In this document: one piece after another, positions 55,383-64,000 of the stretch
Layout of the letters: the number at the start of each line of letters is the position of its first letter
Position numbering within the stretch: position 1 is the first letter of the stretch
Source: Rhabditophanes sp. KR3021
Taxonomy: Eukaryota > Nematoda > Chromadorea > Rhabditida > Alloionematidae
Direction of reading: 5' to 3'
DNA length: 64,000 nt
Assembly: GCA_963281155.1 (NCBI GenBank)
Contig: CAUJLY010000006.1
Location: 7,874,001-7,938,000 of the forward strand
Notes under the pieces: generated by a model
What the model saw: only the letters and a program-made list of their open reading frames with translations
What the model was told of the DNA's origin: nothing
Databases searched by the model: none
Translations under genes and position numbers: made by a program

Positions 55383-57929
55383 TCATAAGATTTAAACAAT
55401 CTGGTTTAATAAACAATGCCCTGATAGTAACACTGCTTAGAAACCATTCAAATTTTGAGGTGATTGAATTTGCGTGTTCAATTTGTATAAATATTAAAAA
55501 AATAGCCGTAGAACAGAAATAAAAGTTGAAAGTGTGATAGTTTTGGGAGATTGATTATGGCCAAAGAAAGGATTATCAAAATATTATAGCAATGGTTTAG
55601 CGTATGTTTAAATGTCTAAAGCTAAAAATTAGAATGAATTGGTTTGAAAAAAGATGCATTAAAGTTTCAAATAAAGTGGTATTAAAGTTGAAATACATGA
55701 AGACAGAAATCACGAGGAAGAACACTTTTAAGTACATTAGAGAGACTTAAAAATTTGAATTGTTTCTACAAAGTGCCTTTTTGATGAAAATCCTAAGGAT
55801 AAAGTCCAAAATAGACTTTATCTTTTTTATTACATTCAAGATATTTTATTTTAACTATTACCGCCAACACAGTTAAAACTCGCTTCTTTTATTTTCAATT
55901 GTTCTTTGTTTGAATTTAAAAGGAATGAAAAAATACATTATAATCATAATAACATCTAACATCTTGCTAGTCAAAGGGTTCCTACTTGTGAATCAAATAC
56001 AGCAAGTCTTTAGCTAAGAAGTTTGAAATTACTTTTGTATATAACAATACTAAATATTATTAAATATTGCATCAAAATAAATTTTACCCGCTTTAAAAGC
56101 TGGATCATAAGGAAGGGGCAATATTTTGGTTCTCTTACTAGATTGTTCACATATTAGATTGTCGAACACAATGAATTGGCATGAATCATATTGGTTAGAA
56201 ATTACATCATTAAATTAACTTTCGCCACACAAACTTACAAAATAACTTTGTGGCAGTATTTGAGATGAATCAAAGTAAAAGTCTTGTCCAACTTATCAAC
56301 AGCCAAAAAGATAGTTTTATTTAGATAACAGACTATCTTTGAACGAAAATACTAAGGAGGAGTTATAATAATGCAAGTCAGCAATAATAAAAACGACGTA
56401 ACCACAGAAAACTTCCTTTGGCTTTTCAAACTTGTCATAGAAACCTCCTGCTATATCAAAACTTTTTTATCCATACAAATCAAATGGGCTTAGCTAGCAG
56501 TTTTTAGTTGAAATTTTAAAAAAATTTGATTTATGTGCTAAAACATTTAGCATTATCTTGAAATTAAAAACTTGAACAAGCGTAAAAGCATCTAATGGAG
56601 TGTTTAAATATAATTTAACACGTTCGAAAATGTGGTGTAATATGTTAGATAAGTTTTGACATGTTGGTAAGTGATGATAAACAAAAAATATCTCATATTA
56701 ATCATACTAATCATACTAAAATTGACTTAGACTAATATAAGCGTAATAATATATTATTATAAATATTAACCGTTTAACTGACAAATAAAAAGTAAGAATT
56801 ATAAAGTCAAATGTTAGTTATCTTCAAAACAGAGCATGGTATTTACTTTATAATGTGTGAAATATGATAACACCTAACAATAAAGAAGAATTATAATATT
56901 TTAATATATACTTAAAGCCTGAGGTAATTGTTAAACTTCAATACACGTATATATTTACAAACCTAAGTAATATTTGATTTTTTTGTATCAACAAAACAAA
57001 TGTTATAAAGAGTAACTGACGCGGTCACTTGTTTTTAATATTTATTTCATATTAAATAAATGTACCCCACCTTTTAGCGCTAATTTTAACACCACCTTAA
57101 GAATTATTTTTAATGTGGTTGGAATTGTTTAATTGATGAATTGGGCAACAAAAAGCTAATCTAAACAATGTATACTATGAAAAAAATTTAGATACATTTG
57201 TTTACATTCATATGCAATTATATTCTTTTATTGGATTAAAATATAAAGGTGCCATCAAATCACTTTATACCTTTATTCCTAATGCTAAAAAATTGATGAA
57301 GATTAAGTGTATATGTGTAAAAAACTGAGCAAAAATAACATGGGAATAATTTAGTAACAAAATTAAGGTGTGTGTTAGGTGATGTATAAAAAACATTCGA
57401 AATATAACGACAATGACTTTTTGATTCTATTTGGTGGAAACGCTACTTTTTAAGCTGATATTATGATTAGTTAAGCATATTTATGATTGTTTGTTGTTAT
57501 TGCCGATTTAAATGCCAAAAACGGATTTTTGAAGTGAAAATCATTAGGCAATAGAAAGTTTATCAAAAAATGCTTTAAATTCCTCTGTAGTACTATCCTA
57601 AACGTATGCGATTACTAATATGGAACTGATAATGTGTAACTATTAGATATGACTGCGAATATGTCATTATTAATATGGGACTGTTAATATGGGATTATTT
57701 AAATTATAGCTTAAATACTTACTTCATAGTGCAAAATATTCAATTTATTTGAAGATGGCATTAGAAAATATTTACCTTAAATCTTATAAATGAAACTAAT
57801 AATATTTTGCTAATATTTGGCATCTGAATTAAGATATTAAAGCAAATTTGACAATTTATTAATTGATATACAGTTCCCACTTGTGTCGAATAAATCTTAA
57901 AAGCAACTATATAACCATATGGTCCATAA
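55383..57929. other. AT-rich intergenic region, nothing supported
   Basis: Upstream of the Ly6-like gene. Only weak short repeats are seen (ATCATACTA doublets near 56700, AATATGG-type repeats near 57610-57700). Confidence 0.55.
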
Positions 57930-58268
57930 TCATTTATTTGAATATATGTTTAAAAATATAATATTATGTCTAATGCTGCGCGAACAATCAGAAAGTAATC
58001 CTTTATCTAAAAAATGTATCCTATTTTGATTGTTTAAAGAGGCTAAATAAGTATAGTTCATAAAAAATCGGTTCATAAAATTGGGAAAGATTTGGTCATC
58101 AACTAAAAGTTGAGGATGGAATGTTTGAATGGACGGAAACATTACATGACAAAGTGCCGTGAGTGAAGTTGAAGAATTATCAAATGAATTGTGATGGCTT
58201 GTTTTTTTAAAGCCTAAAAGTTTGAGAACAAAACTGATTGAAAGAAATAGTCTTCTTTGGCTCTCAAT
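57930..58268 (-). CDS. Unassigned 112-codon open frame
   Basis: The frame is open from the stop preceding 58268 to the TGA at 57930, long for DNA this AT-rich. The first Met is about 70 codons before the end (58142). An in-frame CTTTTAG at 58219-58213 could be an acceptor. The peptide has a Ser/Asn/His-rich part and then Phe/Leu-rich sequence, with few charges and almost no Gly, which is unusual for a folded domain. No family is recognised. It may be an exon or chance. Confidence 0.22.
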   Translation of the reverse strand: MESQRRLFLSISFVLKLLGFKKTSHHNSFDNSSTSLTALCHVMFPSIQTFHPQLLVDDQIFPNFMNRFFMNYTYLASLNNQNRIHFLDKGLLSDCSRSIRHNIIFLNIYSNK

Positions 58269-58896
58269 TTAATATATTGGAATGTGTCAATGGTAACTAC
58301 TTTATGTTTAATGTGATTTATTGTCCACATAAATGCATTGCCATATCAAGACAGCATTTTGATTAACATTAATTCAAATAATAATATTTTATTGTTTCAG
58401 AAGTTGATGTTGCATAAATTATTAATATAACTTTAACATACAAATAAAGCAAAAAATTTTATCAACATACATGGGAATATAAGTCTGAAGAAACATAATA
58501 ATGGAATAATAATATTAATTAGTTGAATTATTAGAGAAATCAATTTAACAAATATAATACGAATTTTTAAATGTTATAATATTTGATAGGGTGTTTGCCA
58601 TTAAACGTTTATAGTACAATCACACTCCTTTGAATAATAATCAATCAATCAAAAGGTTGTTATAAAATATATCTCTCATTTGAATGAGTTATTAATTAAT
58701 AAAGTTAAATAAATAGAGCAAAGTTTGAAAATCTAGATGGTGCACTTTGAGAGGCCAATTCATTTTTGGTTAAAATCAAACAAATGCCAGGGTACTAAGC
58801 TTTTAAGGCCAAATGAGTGAATCGGAAGTTAATGATGATAATTTTGAGAGTGTCATGGCATTTAATTAATACAGCCATTACTCCAGATTAGGTTGC
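58269..58896. other. Intergenic region, nothing supported
   Basis: No open frame or repeat of note. Confidence 0.55.
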
Positions 58897-58962
58897 TTAA
58901 ACTTTCGTAATAGATTCTTTAAACTTTGGAAATAGATTCTTTAAACTTTGAAAATAGATCCC
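58897..58962. repeat. Three tandem copies of a 22-bp unit abutting the NAB stop codon
   Basis: Units at 58897-58918, 58919-58940 and 58941-58962 share TTAAACTTT(C/G)(G/A)(T/A)AATAGAT(T/C)C(T/C). The last base touches the TAA of the minus-strand NAB gene, so the array is the start of its 3' UTR. The TTAA of the unit resembles the stop-codon context itself. Confidence 0.85.
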
Positions 58963-60536
58963 TTAATCTTTTTTCTGTAGGCATTCGTATAAAATCTTTC
59001 CAGATTCTTGGTGTACAACTCCAACTGTACGATCCTTATTATCAACATTCAATGGGCATTGGTTATAAAAGGACTCCCATGCTTCTTTTTTAATATCTTT
59101 AGGAATGTTGTCAGCATTGAATTTTAATTCTTCTTGATTGATGCCACTATTTGTTTTTCTAAAATAGATAAGTTTTATTGAGGCATACAACTTTAGATAA
59201 TACTCTATCCTTTTACATTACTTCATTTACTTACTTTTCTGAGGGTAACAAATTGGATGAATTTATACTTGATGCTACACTTTCATTATACGAACGTTTT
59301 GCTCCAGCAATTGGTGGGTGTACAAACGAAATTTTTGATAAAGCTGCACTTGTTGTGTTGAGGACACGCTGTGAAAGAGTTAATAAGGATTCCTTTTTTG
59401 TCAACAGATTGTTATTAAGAAGTGCCAATTGAACAGCAGCCTCATTCATCATCATTTCAATTCGTGTCATTTTCTCTTTTTCCTTAACGCAATGAATGAG
59501 TCCAACAGAACGCAATTCTCCGGGAGTATACATATTGTGTTTGTTGTTTGTAAAAATATCATTACGTCTACAAAAAAGATTGGCAATCATTTTATATTAA
59601 TTTATGCACTTACATATACATTTTGCGGCGGTTAATTTTGTTTCCAGAATCAGTGTAATTTTGTAACGTGTGAATGGCACCCTTTTGTATGGCGGAAATT
59701 TCAAGTTCATGTAATTGGTTAGGATTTGAGTTTTGTGGTACTTGGAACAGTTCACCGGAGACGAAGGAATTATTGGCAAAGTCGGCATCAGATACCATAT
59801 CTAGATTACTGCCAGAATCTACGTTCATACACGGAACGTTTTTAATTCCATGCACTTTGCGAGACGATGAATTTGAGCAAATAGAGACTGGGGACGAACA
59901 TGTACTTTTGTTGACACTTCCATAGTTTGGCGTTGATGTGTTTGATCGAGAATTTTGGGATGTATTAGACTTACTTTGAGAGAAAGCTGCTAAGTTTGCA
60001 GAATCGGTACATGGTGATAATACGAATTTGGTTGAAGGAGATATGGGTGGTTGTGATGGGATTGCTTTATTATGTTCCACTTGTGATTTCCCACTGTTCA
60101 AGATCGCTGAATTATTGAGAAGCCCAGGGAATAAACACGATATTGCATTTATTGTCGAAGAATCATCCGTTCTGCCACTAGAAGACTCATTTGAATTTGG
60201 TGTGGTTGTTTGTGTAGTATTTAAAACAGCCAGCGATAAATCACGGGCAGCAGCCTTTAGGAATGTTTCTCGATCTTGCGAAAATTCTGCCAGAGTTCTT
60301 TGAAATCGACGAACATGCAAAGGCTTAGAAGCCATTCCAACTAGAGACATTATTTCTAAGAATTCGGTTTCATCGCATTGCATAATTTGGTCAATATCAT
60401 CTCCACCCTGGTTAATAAATATTTCGTAATACTGCATTAGATTTGCTTTATGTAGGACAGCTTGGAGTTGCCATTCCGAATAATTATTAGTAGGTTTTAA
60501 GCTGTACATAGATAAAGCAGCCGGTGAATTGTTCAT
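58963..60536 (-). CDS. NAB: NAB transcriptional co-regulator (NGFI-A/EGR-binding protein)
   Basis: Exons 60536-59614, 59567-59235 and 59158-58963, with 46- and 76-nt introns, join in phase to 483 aa, the size of NAB1/NAB2. NAB conserved domain 1 (about residues 19-100) is clear: [26 protein letters not shown] and [20 protein letters not shown]; this SAM-like domain oligomerises and binds EGR zinc-finger proteins. A Ser/Thr/Asn/Pro-rich linker follows (about 110-290). NCD2 (about 300-400) includes [20 protein letters not shown] and LLTLSQRV, matching the repression domain. The last exon is acidic/basic mixed and ends ECLQKKD. It acts in the nucleus as a co-repressor or co-activator of EGR factors; the C. 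elegans relative is mab-10. No acceptor-like leader is evident at this start. Confidence 0.94.
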
Positions 60537-62463
60537 CTTGTTAATAACATAAAATAGATTTTTTGGAAGATCGAAGTCTAGAGAGAAATGATAGTGAAAT
60601 CACTTTTTTACCAGTCGGAGATAGCTTCTTTGCTAAGAAATAAAGTGATTAGATTAAATCATAAAAACAATTTTTGAAGTAATAAAAGAATCGAGTGATT
60701 AGAATAGATTAATGTCAGCGAGACAGAAACAGTTTCACATATCTTTTTTATCATTTGATATCTGTACACCATCATTTTGAATGTGTATGGTGGTGACGGA
60801 GAAAAATACACAATTACAATAAATATAAAAAATTGTTTTAGAAAAAGAATGGATGTGTATGATAGTGGTGATGAATTATTGGGCTATATATTAACGAAAG
60901 TGTAGGATGTAACCTTATAAAAAAGAAGTAAATAAAAAGTAATTACAGCATGCCATTCATTATATGATAAAAAAGTTTAACAGAATATGAAAAGAAGATC
61001 ACAAATTGAAAGAAAGATAGCAAGATGCGGTAGAGTGATGTATTTGTAAAGGAATTTGTTTAATACACATAAATAGTGAATGACATTTGGCCGAACAATT
61101 TTTTTAGCAGGTATTGGCATGACCTGCGGGACTAGTTGTATTATTATTTGCTGACAAAAAAGGTATTTGATTTATAAATGGTTGATGGGGGCATAAAAAA
61201 GTCATTTAATAACATAATGCATACTTTGATGAAGGGAGTAGACTAGGATCAAAAAAGTTTGATGACTATTCTCTTTTTTCATGATTGGCATTTTAATTTA
61301 GAACTAATCAAAACGTTTTTTAAGCAAGTGTAAACATTAGTTTGGTTGCGCTCCCAGATTATGATAATAATGCGCAGCCCTCTCTCAACCTTCGTACCAG
61401 CCACAGACCAATATAAAAGCGCGCCGCATAGATGTTTTTTGAAACTGTTTATAAAAAATTCTGGCAGCAATTGCTATTACACTACTAAACAACAATCTAG
61501 GAGCATTATACTATGATTTTTTTTAAAAACTTTTTTAAAGTGATGCAAAGTTATGTCTAGATGTCGTTTGATGAATGAATTAATGCTTTGGTAAGTCAAT
61601 AAATAGGAAAGGAATAAAAATATGTAAATATAAAAAAGATTCATACAAAAAGCCTCTAGATTTCGTAATTTATAGTATAATTTGTGGTTAGTGTAATTCA
61701 TAGTTGGTGTAATTAATACGATAAGCAACCACCAAATCAACTACTAAATTGTCTAAATTATAAATGAATATAATTGTTTAGGATTTTCTAAACTTTTATT
61801 AAAAATGGATACTGCTGATAAGTAGTTTAAAATTACTAAAAAAGAACACGATATCTCTCGGAATTTTTGTGGACAAAAATTATGTCAACTATCATAAAAT
61901 ATTATAAACCATAATCTATCTTTGAATATTCGACGCTAAACCAAAAGCTTCTTTGATTTAGTATTTATCAATTCGTTTTTTGAGTTATCTAAAGAATATT
62001 CATGTTTGTGATACCTTGATCAAAAGTAAGTATCTATATCCGCCTCTTCAAAACAAAAATACGAAAACATCAATCATTATGTAATTCGGATATGTGCACT
62101 TTTGATGAAATCATTCAAAAACTTTTTTGATGTCTATTTAAATATAAAAGTAAAAAATGACTACTACATGGGGTTAAGCAAATAACCTGAATTTTTGTCA
62201 TAAAATTTTTTAAGCACTGGCCTAAAAAATGGTTTATACTAATGGAGGGTGTAAAAGCAAATCTATCATGAATTAAATTGAGAAGACAAGGGACGAATGC
62301 GCACAAATTCAACTTGTCTAGTCCACCTCTTACCTATAACAAACATCTGGTGATGTCTAGATTATTTTCCAACGGAAGAGTAAATAAAAGGTGATCAACA
62401 AGCTAATGTAAAAAAAGTTTCAAGAAAAAAAGGCACAGATTGGTGAAGGTGCATGCATAAAAA
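60537..62463. other. NAB upstream region and intergenic DNA
   Basis: AT-rich. No gene is supported. An orphan plus-strand TATA box lies at 61413-61420. Confidence 0.5.
61413..61420 (+). promoter_or_regulatory. Orphan TATA box with GC-rich flank
   Basis: CAATATAAAAGCGCGCCGC: TATAAAAG followed by the most GC-rich run of the neighbourhood, typical of a strong core promoter on the plus strand. The nearest downstream open frame is at 62464. Confidence 0.35.
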
Positions 62464-62664
62464 ATGGTTGCGACAACATATCAGCACCTATGCAATTGTA
62501 ATCAAAAAAAGATTCATAAAAAATCTTTAGCAGCAACTAAGACTGAAGTGGCCCTGACTGCGGCAACATTATCAAATCGTTCACCACCAAATGACATACT
62601 GAAGTCGGAGACGCCGAAGTTCATAGCATCAAATCATTCGGCCACACCAATAATACTATTTTAA
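62464..62664 (+). CDS. Unassigned 66-aa ORF or terminal exon
   Basis: ATG at 62464; TAA ends at 62664. From about 62530 the codons are clearly less AT-rich than the surroundings and the peptide is polar (TEVALTAATLSNRSPPNDI...). The reverse strand is closed in all frames there. A TCTTTAG acceptor at 62525-62531 falls in this frame, so the real exon may begin there and belong to a gene started at the 61.41 kb TATA box. No domain is recognised. Confidence 0.32.
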   Translation: MVATTYQHLCNCNQKKIHKKSLAATKTEVALTAATLSNRSPPNDILKSETPKFIASNHSATPIILF

Positions 62665-64000
62665 AACGGTTAAAAGACAGAGAATGAGGCGCCTTCGTAG
62701 AATTTTTTAGAATAATAAATATTTTCCATAAAAAATGAAGGTTATTGTCAATTCAAAAGTCTGTCGTTTGGCAAGATTTTTACATGAACACACCAATTAT
62801 AAATAACAATATTTAGAAATGCAAAAAATAAATCGGCTGAAAGTGTTACAATAATTATAGGTGGATGGTTTCATGTAACAAAATATGATATCGTTCAAAA
62901 GTCATACGAACAATATGTCATAACAATTATTTATGATTTAAATGGTTTTTAATAATACAAGGAAATATTAATTTGATACATTCTGATTAAAAAAGACAAA
63001 CCAACATTCAGAATCATTTGTTTATTTTTTTGGGAGGATTTCTTGCATTATGTGTCATTCTTAGATGTGATTTAATTAAACGAACATACGTTGGGCGAGA
63101 TTAAAATTTAGATCCAAAATCAGCTGGTTATAAAAACTAAACTAATCTGTCCCGATCGCGAAGCACAAAATCCGTCAACAATTCTCTTGACAAACGAACA
63201 ACTAAAAAATACTTAAAAAAATAGAAGGAAGATTTAGAAACAGTTTTAAACTTCGTATATCAATGCACACTTCATCCAAACAACCCCGTTAATCTACTAT
63301 CTTTTTTTTGGTGAACTTCAAATAACACATATTATATATAACTCTAAATTGTGATCGTGAAGACGTCTCGAAGAATTGTCAAATTGCATATATATATACA
63401 CAAAATGTATTGTCATTATATACAATTGCCATTTTTTATTAGACACAAAAAATTGGCAAATGTAATGATTTAAAATTGTTTTTAGAAAAGAGAGAAGGAT
63501 GCTTTTAATGTCACAAAAACTAATATAAGATAACTTTTTTGGTAGTATTCAATTCTTGGTGTCTCTCTGTACTTTTACAAATAAAAACGCACACACAATT
63601 TGCATGGAACCAGATTGTAAACCACTTATTCCATATTGTTTTTAGACGACAATTTGTGTTTAGAAAATGGTGTTACAATAAAATACTTGCAATCAAAATA
63701 GAGTGATATTAATTTGTTTGACTGTAATATTTGATTGTCAATGTTGGATTTGAGGATGAAATATTTATTCATTTTTTATTAATTACAAAAAAAAGATTCA
63801 ATTGATAAAGAAATGCATAATTGTACTGTTTTAATCGTTACATCTCAAAATCACTGTAAGTAGTATTTTGATAAAAAATATTAAATACTTTAAACATTTT
63901 CATTTTTATCAGATTAAAGCAAATCTTCCTTTCTCAAAACAAAAGTAAAGTTTGTTAGTTACAAATCTTAAAAAAATTGATGTATAAAGTGATGGTAGAA
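62665..64000. other. AT-rich intergenic region, nothing supported
   Basis: No open frame, repeat array or RNA gene is recognised up to the window end. Confidence 0.55.

Noticed and set aside
59178..60303. Plus-strand ORFs of 68-91 aa
   Set aside because: Antisense shadows of the NAB exons.

Overview
This window comes from the nuclear genome of an invertebrate animal. The DNA is very AT-rich. The genes are eukaryotic, with many very short introns (about 42-54 nt) bounded by GTAAGT/GTATGT-like donors and TTTAG/TTTCAG acceptors, and the protein families are animal ones. In about seven of the twelve confident genes a typical 3' splice acceptor lies 0-27 nt upstream of the start ATG. That suggests spliced-leader trans-splicing or very short 5' UTR exons. 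Together with the DUF229 and Ly6/QVR-type families and the compact layout, this points to a nematode or another compact trans-splicing invertebrate such as a rotifer or orthonectid. The sequence alone does not settle which.

Layout, left to right. 1-2.6 kb: mostly non-coding, with one doubtful tiny minus-strand gene. 2.6-5.6 kb (+): a complete prominin-like five-pass membrane protein. 7.9-10.2 kb (+): an SLC6 Na/Cl-dependent transporter of GABA type. 10.9-12.5 kb (+): tyrosine hydroxylase. 13.0-17.8 kb (-): a class II-type myosin heavy chain with a short, Ser-interrupted tail and an apparent one-base frameshift. 19.2-31.7 kb (+): a type I cGMP-dependent protein kinase spread over 12 kb, with a second, TATA-driven alternative first exon at 27.75 kb. 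32.6-33.4 kb (+): cytochrome b561. 34.8-35.8 kb (-): a novel secreted Gly/Asn-rich protein with a possible propeptide processing site. 38.3-38.6 kb and 43.7-44.1 kb (both -): two small helix-loop-helix proteins without a basic region, resembling Id/extramacrochaetae. 50.0-52.3 kb (+): a DUF229 sulfatase-like type II membrane protein. 53.2-55.4 kb (-): a five-exon GPI-anchored Ly6/QVR-like three-finger protein, pieced together here from small exons that simple ORF scanning misses. 59.0-60.5 kb (-): a NAB transcriptional co-repressor. The rest is AT-rich intergenic DNA with several tandem repeats, orphan TATA boxes, one pre-miRNA-like hairpin and a few unassigned ORFs.

Several genes fit neuronal or secretory biology: the rate-limiting enzyme of dopamine synthesis, an ascorbate-linked b561, a GABA-type transporter, PKG and a Ly6 channel/receptor modulator. 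They are not an operon (mixed strands, kilobase spacing), and their adjacency may be chance. Exon joins below were checked by hand for reading phase and splice signals. No database search was possible.
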